From Brevibacterium paucivorans (GTDB lineage Bacteria; Actinomycetota; Actinomycetes; Actinomycetales; Brevibacteriaceae): a DNA stretch of 64,000 nt. The notes below the pieces were generated by a model. The model was not told the DNA's origin and made no database searches. It worked only from the letters and a program-made list of their open reading frames with translations. Position numbers and translations under genes: made by a program. Within the stretch, counting starts at the first letter, position 1. The number at the start of each line of letters is the position of its first letter. Shown piece by piece: positions 18,730 to 26,760 of the stretch. The DNA lies in contig NZ_JAFBCP010000001.1 in the NCBI RefSeq assembly GCF_016907735.1, forward strand, positions 1,054,001 to 1,118,000, in the 5' to 3' direction.

Positions 18730-18831
18730 CCGTACGCGTCACCAAATGTGGGATTGCCCACCCCCGCTTAGCCATTTTGACGTTGAGCATTAGGATTGAC
18801 TGGATAGGGAAAACAGGGCACGCGCAGTGAC

Positions 18832-19944
18832 ATGCACAGTTACCCGCGCAGTTCCACCGCCCTGTTAACCGCAAACCTACTCGACGCAAGAATTGAACGG
18901 ACGCTTTTGAACGGCAGAACACCCGGCAATACGACCTTCCGGCACAACAACGTAGCGCTTTTGGGGATAGCGGAAACAACTGCCCCCAACCCGGTTTCCT
19001 CCGAATCATTCGACGAGCACCTGGCCTCAACTCTCAAGCGTTTGCACCTCCCGCAAGGGTTGCTTCAGCGTGTCGCCGGAGTGGATTACCGTCGCAACTG
19101 GGACAACCCGCACGACTTCATTTCAGGAGCCGTCGACGCAGGTAAAAAAGCCCTCGAACGCGCTCAGGTCGACGCAGACCAGATCGGCGTCATGATCAAC
19201 ACGTCCGTGACCCGTGAAACCCTCGAACCATCCGTCGCGGTGTCCATTCACCACGGAATCGGGCTACCCACCTCGGCCATGAACTTCGACATCGCCAACG
19301 CGTGCTTAGGGTTCGTCAACGGGATGACCGTGGTGGCCACCATGATCGACTCTGGCCAAATCGACTACGGCCTGGTTGTCGCAGGTGAAGACGCCTCCCG
19401 CGTCCAACAAGCCACCCTGAAGCGCCTATCCCAAGACGACATCACACGCGAAGAATACCTCAACGAATTCGCGTCGCTCACCCTGGGATCCGGTGCAGCA
19501 GCCGCCGTGCTGGGCCATGCCGACCGCCACCCCGAAGGCCACCAGGTTCTGGGAGGGGTGACCCGCGCAGGCACGTGGAACCACGAACTGTGCGTAGGCG
19601 ACCACAACGGCATGTTCACCGACGCCACCGGCCTACTGTCCAACGGCATGGAACTGGTCATCAACGCGTGGAACGAAGCCCACGAAGACGGCTGGGACTG
19701 GAACGACATGACCATGTACGTCACCCACCAGGTGTCCAAGATCCACACCAACGAGATGGCCAAGACCGCTAGCTTGGACCTCGACCGCATGCCCATCACC
19801 TTCCCTGAACTCGGCAATGTGGGGCCGGCGTCACTGCCCATCACACTGGCCCGCAAAGCTGACGAGCTCGAATCGGGCGACCGTATCCTGGCCATGGGCG
19901 TTGGGTCCGGTCTCAACACCGCAATGACTGAAATCGTCTGGTAA
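18832..19944 (+). CDS. oleA: OleA, thiolase-fold acyl-CoA condensing enzyme
   Basis: Joins two fatty acyl-CoAs head to head by non-decarboxylative Claisen condensation to a beta-ketoacid, the first step of long-chain olefin synthesis. The 370-aa protein has the catalytic Cys in FDIANACLGFVNG (C158), His in VTHQVSKIH (H299) and Asn in ELGNVGPASLP (N329), and the Glu of RETLEPSVAVS that in OleA replaces the usual FabH arrangement. OleA is distinguished from FabH by this Glu and by linkage to oleBC 23 bp downstream. The N-terminal ~33 residues before NTTFRHNNVALLGI look like an extension relative to other OleA proteins as I recall them, so the start may lie further in; ATG 18832 is the only ATG available. 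Confidence 0.93.
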   Translation: MHSYPRSSTALLTANLLDARIERTLLNGRTPGNTTFRHNNVALLGIAETTAPNPVSSESFDEHLASTLKRLHLPQGLLQRVAGVDYRRNWDNPHDFISGAVDAGKKALERAQVDADQIGVMINTSVTRETLEPSVAVSIHHGIGLPTSAMNFDIANACLGFVNGMTVVATMIDSGQIDYGLVVAGEDASRVQQATLKRLSQDDITREEYLNEFASLTLGSGAAAAVLGHADRHPEGHQVLGGVTRAGTWNHELCVGDHNGMFTDATGLLSNGMELVINAWNEAHEDGWDWNDMTMYVTHQVSKIHTNEMAKTASLDLDRMPITFPELGNVGPASLPITLARKADELESGDRILAMGVGSGLNTAMTEIVW

Positions 19945-19967
19945 AACAAACCGTCGAAAGGCAGGAC

Positions 19968-22697
19968 GTGTCCCACCCTTCACAGGCGGCGTTCGGAGCC
20001 GCACCGGCAACCACCCCACCCGACCTGGCCGAATGGGACCCACAGTGGTCACGCGTCGTAACGGTGCCCACCTTCGAAGGCGAACGTTCGTTCCATGTCC
20101 TCGACACCCTGCCCGCGTTGCGTGAGCGCGGCCTCGAGCCCACCGGCACGATCGTCGCCCTGCACGGAAACCCCACGTGGTCGTACCTGTGGCGTCGCCT
20201 GGCCCGGGCCACTGTGGACGCTGCCGGTACACCCGGAACTCGCACCTGGCGCGTCATCGCCCCAGATCAGCTGGAAATGGGGTACTCGGAGCGCATCGAG
20301 CATTCCAACCTGCCCACGCCCCTCGGTGACGACCCCACTCAGCGCCGCATCGCGCAACGTGTCGCAGACTTTGACGCTGTCATCTCAGAGTTAACCGCCG
20401 AGGTGTCCGCCACCTCGGGCGCGGACCACCCCTTGGTGACGCTGGGACACGACTGGGGCGGGGTCCTGTCACTGACCTGGGCGGCCCGCCACCAAGACCG
20501 CGTCGCCGCCGTTATGACCCTCAACACCGCGGTGTGGCACGACGACAACGAAAACATTCCCGCGGCCCTGCGCGCAGCACTCACCGGCCCTGTTTTGCCT
20601 TACTCCACCGTGCGCACGGATGCCTTCCTTCGCGCCACCTTGGCGCTGTCGAACTCCATGCCGGCCGAGGTCGCAAACGCCTACCGCTCTCCGTACCAGA
20701 CGGCGGCCGAACGCCACGGAATCGGGCAGTTCGTCGCGGACATTCCAGCCACCTCGGACCACCCGTCACACGGTGAGCTACAGGAACTCGCCCGCGACAT
20801 CGCCACGATTGAGGCCCCGGCGTTGATCCTGTGGGGCCCCAAGGACCCGGTCTTCCAAGAGCGGTACCTGCGCGATCTGCGTAAGCGACTCCCCCAGGCT
20901 GATATTCACCGGTTTGAGCGCACCAGCCACTTGTTCGCTGAAGATGTGGACTACGCTTCGACGGTTCTGCAGTGGCTTGGGGCCACGCTTCCGGCTGATG
21001 GGCAAGCAACGCAGGACGTGCAGGCTGTGCAGGCTACACAGGACGTGCACGACGTACCCATGATCTTTGACGCCTTGGACGCCCGTCACACTGACCCATC
21101 CGTGGCCAGCGTAGACATGAGCAAGGACCAGGCGATCAGCTGGGCGCAGCTGAGCCACGTGGTTGACGCGATCGCGTTGAGCCTTCAGGAGAAGGGGCTC
21201 AAGCGCGGCGACCGCGTGAGCCTCCTGATCCCACCCGGCAACAACCTCACCGCCGCCGCGTACGCCGTGCTCAAGGCCGGAGGTGTCGTGGTTGTTGCCG
21301 ACGCCGGCCTGGGTGCCGCTGGCATGACCCGCGCGGTGAAGGCTTCGGATCCGCAGTGGATTATTGGTGAGGTTCCCGGCCTGACCCTGGCCCGAGGTGC
21401 CGGCTGGCCCGGCCGTCGCGTTTCCGTGACCCCGCTCAACGCGCTCACGCGCCGCCTGTTGGGTGTCGAGACGTCGATGACTGAAATGTCGCGCCGCTGG
21501 GTCAAGTCCCACGAAAAGGTCGAAACGCCACACCTGGACGACGACGCGGCCGTGCTGTTTACCTCCGGGTCTACCGGCCCGGCCAAGGGTGTGCGGTACA
21601 CGCACCGAGCACTGGGCGCCTTGGCTACGGTTCTCAAGCGTCATTTCGACGTCAAACCCGGTACCGGCCTGGTAGCCGGGTTCCCGCCGTTTGCGCTGTT
21701 GGGGCCGGGAATTGGCGCCAGTTCCGTGACTCCGAATATGTCGGTCACCAAGCCGCGCACGCTCACGGCGCGCGCCCTGGCCGAGGCGGTTGCCGCCGGA
21801 TCTTGCACCATGGTTTTCGCGTCCCCGGCTGCATACACCAATGTTGCGGCAACCGCTGATGAGCTCACTGACGAACAACGCGAAGCGTGCGCCGGTGTCG
21901 AGGTGGCACTGTCTGCTGGCGCGCCCGTTCCGCTTGAGCTCATGCGGAAGATCAAGACCGTCTTCCCCAACGCGTCCGTTCACTCGCCGTACGGCATGAC
22001 GGAAGGTCTGTTGCTAGCCGACATCACTGCCGACGGCGTGGCAGAAGCGAAGGAGGCAGCTAGTGATCACGGCGTGTGCGTGGGGCGCCCGATCGAGGGC
22101 GTGCGTTTTGCGATCGCCCCAATTCTTTCCGACGGTTCCCCGTCCGATGAGCTGGTTGAACTCTCTTCGTCCGAGGCTTCTGAAGCTGTGGGGGTTTTGG
22201 GTGAGTTCGTGGTGTCAGCCGACCACATCAAGTCTGGCTACGACCGCCTGTGGCTCACCGATGTCGAATCAAAACGCGACACGGCAGGCGGCCACACATG
22301 GCACCGCAGCAACGACATTGGTCACGTGGACGCTAAGGGGCGCATCTGGGTTGAAGGGCGCACGCAACACATTGTGACTACACCTTATGGCCCAGTGGCT
22401 CCCGGAGGTGTTGAAGCGGTTGTGGACACGGTTCCTGGAGTTTCGCGCAGTGCCGTGGTGGGTGTTGGGCCGCACGGTAACCAAGCACTCGTCGTTGTTT
22501 TGGAGCGCACAGGAGACATGAAACCCGGTTTGGCGGGCCTCGACATTACCGAACAGATCCGGGAAACCGTACTCGAGAAGTGCGACCTGGACGTGGCGGC
22601 TGTTCTTGTGGCCAAGGACTTCGTCACCGACATCCGCCACAACTCCAAGATCAACCGCGAACGGCTACACGAATGGGCCGAAGCCCAGCTGGGGTGA
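19968..22697 (+). CDS. oleBC: OleBC fusion: alpha/beta hydrolase-beta-lactone synthetase
   Basis: Fused enzyme of 909 aa. Residues about 1-345 are OleB, a haloalkane-dehalogenase-like hydrolase that decarboxylates the beta-lactone to the cis-olefin: oxyanion strand LHGNPTWSYLWRRL, nucleophile Asp in TLGHDWGGVLSL (D162), His in RTSHLFAEDV. Residues about 370-909 are OleC, an AMP-forming-type enzyme that makes the beta-lactone from the beta-hydroxyacid: P-loop LFTSGSTGPAKGVRYTH (about 530-546), SPYGMTEGLLLADI, and the C-terminal lysine region NSKINRERL. The linker holds a short Ala/Gln/Val/Asp repeat. Such fusions are known in actinobacteria such as Micrococcus. GTG start with AGG about 10 bases upstream. 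A perfect 29-bp palindrome follows 61 bp after the stop. Confidence 0.94.
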   Translation: MSHPSQAAFGAAPATTPPDLAEWDPQWSRVVTVPTFEGERSFHVLDTLPALRERGLEPTGTIVALHGNPTWSYLWRRLARATVDAAGTPGTRTWRVIAPDQLEMGYSERIEHSNLPTPLGDDPTQRRIAQRVADFDAVISELTAEVSATSGADHPLVTLGHDWGGVLSLTWAARHQDRVAAVMTLNTAVWHDDNENIPAALRAALTGPVLPYSTVRTDAFLRATLALSNSMPAEVANAYRSPYQTAAERHGIGQFVADIPATSDHPSHGELQELARDIATIEAPALILWGPKDPVFQERYLRDLRKRLPQADIHRFERTSHLFAEDVDYASTVLQWLGATLPADGQATQDVQAVQATQDVHDVPMIFDALDARHTDPSVASVDMSKDQAISWAQLSHVVDAIALSLQEKGLKRGDRVSLLIPPGNNLTAAAYAVLKAGGVVVVADAGLGAAGMTRAVKASDPQWIIGEVPGLTLARGAGWPGRRVSVTPLNALTRRLLGVETSMTEMSRRWVKSHEKVETPHLDDDAAVLFTSGSTGPAKGVRYTHRALGALATVLKRHFDVKPGTGLVAGFPPFALLGPGIGASSVTPNMSVTKPRTLTARALAEAVAAGSCTMVFASPAAYTNVAATADELTDEQREACAGVEVALSAGAPVPLELMRKIKTVFPNASVHSPYGMTEGLLLADITADGVAEAKEAASDHGVCVGRPIEGVRFAIAPILSDGSPSDELVELSSSEASEAVGVLGEFVVSADHIKSGYDRLWLTDVESKRDTAGGHTWHRSNDIGHVDAKGRIWVEGRTQHIVTTPYGPVAPGGVEAVVDTVPGVSRSAVVGVGPHGNQALVVVLERTGDMKPGLAGLDITEQIRETVLEKCDLDVAAVLVAKDFVTDIRHNSKINRERLHEWAEAQLG

Positions 22698-22758
22698 AAC
22701 CCAACCGGGGTTGTGACTAGCCTCGGTGAAGACCAACTGCGGTGATGTAGCCAAGTCC

Positions 22759-22822
22759 AAACGGCGCAAAGCGAGCGAAACTACGCATTATATTGCGTAG
22801 TTTCGCTCGCTTTGCGCCGTTT
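22759..22822. repeat. 64-bp palindromic intergenic repeat, copy 2 (perfect)
   Basis: Perfect inverted repeat: 29-bp arms at 22759-22787 and 22794-22822 around the 6-bp centre TTATAT. The left arm begins AAACGGCGCAAAGCGAGCG. It fills the gap between the convergent oleBC and SDR genes. There is no T-tract, so it is not a classical intrinsic terminator. Confidence 0.95.
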
Positions 22823-22828
22823 CAGGCG

Positions 22829-23632
22829 TCAGTCGAACACCAGACCGTTGTCGACCACCAAGTTCTGACCAGTCACAGCGCGCGAAGCTGGGGACGCGAA
22901 GAACGTGGCTGCCGCCGCGAACTCTTCGGGAGTGGTGACATGCCCCAAAGGGGTGGTGGAAGCGATAGCGTCAAACACCTCGGGCGGGGTGGCCGAAGAC
23001 GCGTCCGTGGTACGCAACAGACCGCCGGACACCATGTTCACCCGGACTCCCAGAGGCCCCAGGTCCTTTGCGAAAGTCCTGGTCACGGACAAAAGCGCGG
23101 CCTTTGAAGCGGTGTAGTCGTGATACGGAACAACCGGGTTCTGGAACAGGTTAGTGCCAATGTTGATCACGCGCCCGGACCCCAGTTCACGGAACCCAGG
23201 CAAGGCCGACTGGATCGTGTTCACCGCGCCACCCACGGAACCGCGGAACTGCGCGGAAAAGTGTTCATAGTCGATTTCATCGGCGTGGGGGCGTTCGTCC
23301 CCGTTAAAGGAAAAGTCCACCAACGCGTTGTTCACCACGGTGGACACTGGGGCGTTCCACTCGTCTTGCACATACTTAAACATGGCAAGAACCGCGCGGA
23401 AGTCGGTGACATCGGCCTGAACGGCGAGCGCCCGGCCGCCCTGTCCCTCAATCGATTTAACAAGTTCACCTGCAGCATCTTCGCTGGTGCGGTAGTTGAT
23501 GACGACACTGGCACCTTCGGAAACGAACGTCTTCGTCAGAGCCGCGCCCAGACCTCGGGCACCCCCAGTGATCAGGACAATCTGGTCGCTGATGGGCAAA
23601 GCGTTTGTCGAATGGGCATGTGCGTTAGCCAT
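22829..23632 (-). CDS. SDR-family oxidoreductase (FabG-like)
   Basis: NAD(P)-dependent short-chain dehydrogenase of 267 aa. Cofactor motif VLITGGARGLGAAL near residues 19-32, ADVTDF, the NNAL segment in place of NNAG, and the catalytic YxxxK in YHDYTASKAALLSV. The N-terminal ~15 residues, rich in His and Ala, precede the Rossmann fold and have no obvious function. FabG-type reductases act on 3-oxoacyl thioesters, but the family is broad and the substrate is unassigned; proximity to oleBC is suggestive only, since the gene is on the opposite strand. GGAGGAG is a strong Shine-Dalgarno before ATG 23632. Confidence 0.85.
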   Translation of the reverse strand: MANAHAHSTNALPISDQIVLITGGARGLGAALTKTFVSEGASVVINYRTSEDAAGELVKSIEGQGGRALAVQADVTDFRAVLAMFKYVQDEWNAPVSTVVNNALVDFSFNGDERPHADEIDYEHFSAQFRGSVGGAVNTIQSALPGFRELGSGRVINIGTNLFQNPVVPYHDYTASKAALLSVTRTFAKDLGPLGVRVNMVSGGLLRTTDASSATPPEVFDAIASTTPLGHVTTPEEFAAAATFFASPASRAVTGQNLVVDNGLVFD

Positions 23633-23662
23633 AGTGACTCCTCCAATGCGTAGTTGGCACCA

Positions 23663-24178
23663 TCATCGCATTCCGCGACCAAAAATCCATGCCCACTGAC
23701 CCCAACCGAACGCCACGAGTCCATCTTGTGACACGACGAACGGACCCATGCGGGGTTTCACATCAGGCTGGCCTTTTGACTGGTTGCCGGGCCCGCTTGT
23801 GACCCGTCGATAACGGATGCGGGCGCCCACGAAATCCGCCCGCGCCTCGGGTGGTAGCTGCTGCGCGTCAGCCAGGCAGAATAGGAGGCTCGCGCCGTCT
23901 GTGTCGTGGTCGGCAGGTGGGTGTGTGGTGTGCCAGTCCTGTGCCGTTTCCCATGCAGGTTCGCCTTGCGAACGAGCGCGCTTCAGGCCCACGGCAAGGC
24001 CACGGTAGTGCCCACCTAAGGTGCTCAAACGTTTGGAAAACAGGCTGCTTCGGGCCGCGTCAAGTTTTTTCTGGTCCAGGCCCATCGTGTTGTCCGCACC
24101 ACCCACCATGATGGCCACGAACTGAGCTTGGTCCTGTGCCAGCTTTTCGCGAATCGCGGTGAGGTCGCGGGCCATCAC
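23663..24178 (-). CDS. Unknown protein, last gene of the MNIO operon
   Basis: Protein of 171 aa that I do not recognise. It is probably soluble; the N-terminal half is helical and charged (DLTAIREKLAQDQAQFVAIM, LDAARSSLFSKRLSTLGGHY), and the C-terminal half is richer in Trp, Gly and aromatics (FGWGQWAWIFG). It has no Cys. Its ATG overlaps the stop of the DUF692 gene by 4 bp, so the two are translationally coupled. In known MNIO/RiPP clusters the enzyme is accompanied by a small partner that recognises the precursor (DUF2063-like); this position suggests an analogous partner, but I see no motif proving that. Confidence 0.6.
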   Translation of the reverse strand: MMARDLTAIREKLAQDQAQFVAIMVGGADNTMGLDQKKLDAARSSLFSKRLSTLGGHYRGLAVGLKRARSQGEPAWETAQDWHTTHPPADHDTDGASLLFCLADAQQLPPEARADFVGARIRYRRVTSGPGNQSKGQPDVKPRMGPFVVSQDGLVAFGWGQWAWIFGRGMR

Positions 24179-25026
24179 GGCGTGATCCTGTCTAGGCCTG
24201 CGATGTCGGAGAGCGCGTTGAGTTCAGCGAACATTTCGTCTTCAGGTGGGAACGCTGAGTCACGTTCCAACATGAGCGGAACCGGACCGGTTCGCTCCAC
24301 CACTTCATGGGCCAACGTCATGACTTGCTGTACAACAGGGCTAGCGTGAGTGTCGTGGTACATATCGCCTCGCCACGAGCCGCCCGCGATGTGACAGTAC
24401 GCGATTCGCTCTAAAGGCATGGCCAGAACATCGGTGAGCGGGTCGCGCCCGTGATTAGTGGCGTTTGCCCACACGTTCGCAATATCGAGCACGAGCCCGG
24501 CCCCTGTTGCATCTAAGAGCGCTGTCACGAACTCGCCTTCGGGCATCTGCGGGTCCGGCCATTCCACCAGGGTGGCGATCGGCTCGAGTGCGAGCGGGCG
24601 TTGCAACACATCTTGTGCGCGGTTCACGTTGTCGACCATGACAGCCAGCTGGTCACTGGTGAGCGGGACTGGCAACAAGTGCCCAGCTTCCAGCACCCGG
24701 GCGTGCGGCGACGAAAACCCGTCTAGTTCCTGGGCGCGAACCAGTGCAATGTGTTCACTGATCACTGGGGAGTCGCACGCTTCTGCAACCGCGTTGAGCA
24801 TGTTCAAGGTATCCGCGTCCGGGGGTTCAGCCGAACCCAGAGACAGTGACACCCCGTGAGTGACCACCGGGACATCCGAATCCACAAGAACCTGCAAGTA
24901 TTCGTCCAGGTCGTGCGGATTGTGGTTCTCGGCTAGAACCTCAACAAAAGCAGGCGTCAATTTGGCCTGCGACTGACGCATTTCCCAACGCCACCCCACA
25001 CCTAAGCCAGCGGGGAGACTACTCAC
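24175..25026 (-). CDS. DUF692 / MNIO-family enzyme
   Basis: Predicted multinuclear non-haem iron-dependent oxidative enzyme of 283 aa with a TIM-barrel fold. Family landmarks seen: GLGVGWRWEM, FVEVLAENHNPHDL, VVTHGVSLSLGSAEP, VISEHIALV, LALEPIATLVEW, GLVLDIANVWANATNHGRDP, IAYCHIAGGSWRG, MYHDTHASPV and PLMLERDSAFP. These supply the His, Glu, Asp and Asn residues expected to bind iron. Characterised family members act on Cys in ribosomally made peptides (for example methanobactin, TglH and bufferin systems). Here the enzyme overlaps its upstream and downstream neighbours by 4 bp each, in one operon with a membrane protein ending in a Cys-rich tail, which is the obvious candidate substrate. Confidence 0.88.
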   Translation of the reverse strand: MSSLPAGLGVGWRWEMRQSQAKLTPAFVEVLAENHNPHDLDEYLQVLVDSDVPVVTHGVSLSLGSAEPPDADTLNMLNAVAEACDSPVISEHIALVRAQELDGFSSPHARVLEAGHLLPVPLTSDQLAVMVDNVNRAQDVLQRPLALEPIATLVEWPDPQMPEGEFVTALLDATGAGLVLDIANVWANATNHGRDPLTDVLAMPLERIAYCHIAGGSWRGDMYHDTHASPVVQQVMTLAHEVVERTGPVPLMLERDSAFPPEDEMFAELNALSDIAGLDRITP

Positions 25027-25688
25027 GAACGACCTCGGGACGATACATCCAAGGAGCGAATGTCATTGGTCAGCCGCTTGTAGTTGCGCGAACGGAACTT
25101 CTTGGTGGGGTTGGAAACCTTTTCGCGGAAAGCCCAGGCCAGAATCCCTACGACCACCAGCACCTCGATCAAAAGACCCCACACCGGGTCGTGGGCGAAC
25201 ACCAGCATGACCAGGCGCGCGGTTCCCAACAAAAACAGAGCCAACCCGGCGGCCTGCGCAACCAACAGGGCCGGGTGCTTGGGGCTGATGAGCATGCCAG
25301 TTTCGCGCATGCCACGGCGAAGATCCTGCACAAGGGCGCGCGAATAGTCGTCGCGTGCAAGTTGTTCGTACACGTGCTCAGGGACTTCTTGCTTGTCGGT
25401 GATCTCCAGGGCGCGTTGAATGAGCGGCTGTTGCATGAGCCCGCCAAAGATTTTCACGTCACCGTTGCGTGCGAAGTATTCGGCTCGAGCGGGAGGGCAC
25501 ACCAACGTGGACACGGTGGCGTATACGCCTGAGCGGCGGTCCTTGGAGTATGCCAGTTCCAAAATGTTGGGTGTGCGTGCGTATTCGCGGCTCACCATCA
25601 CGCGAGCGCCCCACACAATGAAGAACAGCAGCACCACCGAGGCACCATAGAACCACAGGAAAGCTCCACCTGTGATGTGGTCGAACAT
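25023..25688 (-). CDS. TIGR04222-like membrane protein without Cys tail
   Basis: Membrane protein of 221 aa, related to the gene product encoded just upstream at 25743. Shared features: one N-terminal transmembrane helix (FLWFYGASVVLLFFIVWGAR), the motif RTPNILELAYSKD (compare KTPNVLELAYASG), a soluble helical segment about residues 60-130, then two C-terminal transmembrane helices (about 143-190). It ends in a basic tail and has no Cys/Gly-rich extension, unlike its paralogue. It overlaps the DUF692 gene by 4 bp. A membrane platform or partner for the tailed paralogue is an inference. Confidence 0.7.
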   Translation of the reverse strand: MFDHITGGAFLWFYGASVVLLFFIVWGARVMVSREYARTPNILELAYSKDRRSGVYATVSTLVCPPARAEYFARNGDVKIFGGLMQQPLIQRALEITDKQEVPEHVYEQLARDDYSRALVQDLRRGMRETGMLISPKHPALLVAQAAGLALFLLGTARLVMLVFAHDPVWGLLIEVLVVVGILAWAFREKVSNPTKKFRSRNYKRLTNDIRSLDVSSRGRS

Positions 25689-25742
25689 GAATCTCCTCCT
25701 CTGTGGCTACCAAACCCATGCACACGGTAGCCACACACCAGA

Positions 25743-26624
25743 CTAGTCGCCACCTCCACAACCACCGCAGCCACCACCGCCACCGCACGAGCTACACGAG
25801 CTGCACGAGGATCCTGAACCGCACGAGGAGCTGCCAGCACCGTCCGCGAGCGCTGCCGCCGTTGGCAACGCCCACAACGAGGCAAACGATGGGTCCAGTT
25901 GCCACGCGGCTGAGGCTCCACCCACCGCCAGGGCCAGGGGGAAGCCCAGGGCGAACGCTTGCGACTGAGGTTCAAGTCCCCTCATTTGCGCCATGGTGTC
26001 CTTAAGCGTTACGGCGCGTGTTCGCTTCATGGCCTGCGTTGGGCCCGCGTACACATAAAATCCGATCAAGAAAATGAGGCCAAAGGTCATGGCCACAAGG
26101 AAGCCTATGGGCTTGTCGTTAAACATGCCCACGGCGCAACGGAAAAGTCCGAATAGAAACACTGCAAGCGTGAACCAGCCGGCCAGTTTACGCAGGAACG
26201 TCTTGTTGTCTGACAGAAGGCGGTTGCGCTTCATGTCAGCAATGAGGTCTTTTTCAAGTTCTTTGAACCCGAGGTCGTTCTCCGCGCGCTTGGAAATGGG
26301 CAGGTGCTGAAGATCAGTTGCCTCCATGAGTTGGCGCACCCGTCCCACAATGGGGTGCGAGCTGATGTTGCGGTACAGCTCTGGGTTACCGTGACGTTCC
26401 AGGTGTTCCAGACGCTGTGGCGGGTCGAGTAGGGACACGACGGTGGTGACCAGGCCTATGCGGCCACCTGATGCGTAGGCCAGTTCGAGCACGTTAGGGG
26501 TTTTGCGTAGCGGCCCGGCTGATGTCATTCGCGCGACGATGAGCAGGACAACGCATATCGCAATGAGCACCGCGTAAAAGGCCAGGAACACGGGTCCCGG
26601 CACATCGGTCATAAACAGGTTCAT
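25743..26624 (-). CDS. TIGR04222-like membrane protein with Cys/Gly/Ser C-terminal tail
   Basis: Membrane protein of 293 aa and first gene of the MNIO operon. Order: N-terminal transmembrane helix (about 10-30), motif KTPNVLELAYASGGRIG, soluble helical region with PISKRAENDLGFKELEKDL, two transmembrane helices (about 150-195), a further hydrophobic segment (FALGFPLALAVGGASAAW) and a C-terminal tail of about 30 residues made of Cys, Gly and Ser (six Cys, for example SSCSSCGGGGGCGGCGGGD). The tail resembles a modifiable peptide joined to a membrane-bound leader. ATG 26624 is preceded by TACATT at six bases. I infer that the tail is the substrate of the DUF692 enzyme encoded 0.7 kb downstream. 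Confidence 0.78.
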   Translation of the reverse strand: MNLFMTDVPGPVFLAFYAVLIAICVVLLIVARMTSAGPLRKTPNVLELAYASGGRIGLVTTVVSLLDPPQRLEHLERHGNPELYRNISSHPIVGRVRQLMEATDLQHLPISKRAENDLGFKELEKDLIADMKRNRLLSDNKTFLRKLAGWFTLAVFLFGLFRCAVGMFNDKPIGFLVAMTFGLIFLIGFYVYAGPTQAMKRTRAVTLKDTMAQMRGLEPQSQAFALGFPLALAVGGASAAWQLDPSFASLWALPTAAALADGAGSSSCGSGSSCSSCSSCGGGGGCGGCGGGD

Positions 26625-26630
26625 GGTTCA

Positions 26631-26636
26631 AATGTA
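26631..26636 (-). promoter_or_regulatory. -10 element, leaderless start of the MNIO operon
   Basis: TACATT, six bases (TGAACC), ATG 26624 on the minus strand. This is the only promoter visible for the four-gene operon; the divergent oleD promoter is 113 bp away. Confidence 0.6.
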
Positions 26637-26748
26637 CGGGCTGAATGTGCGCTGTGTGTGGCGAGCAGGTTACATCTGTACGTAGATTTGCAATGGATGT
26701 GGGGTCTACCAGGGCACCCACCCCACAAACCCCACCCACCCAACCGGC

Positions 26749-26754
26749 TACGCT
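26749..26754 (+). promoter_or_regulatory. -10 element, leaderless start of oleD
   Basis: TACGCT, six bases (TGAGAT), ATG 26761. oleD therefore has its own promoter and does not depend on oleA transcription. Confidence 0.6.
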
Positions 26755-26760
26755 TGAGAT

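Noticed and set aside
20778-21983. 401-codon minus-strand frame inside oleBC
   Set aside because: Shadow of the OleC coding sequence; Gly/Arg/His-rich and without start signals.
22759-22822. Palindrome as a classical rho-independent terminator
   Set aside because: No run of T follows either arm, and identical copies occur where genes are not convergent.
25966-25985. tRNA T-loop-like GGTTCAAGTCCC
   Set aside because: It is in the coding sequence of the tailed membrane protein and no acceptor or anticodon arm can be built around it.
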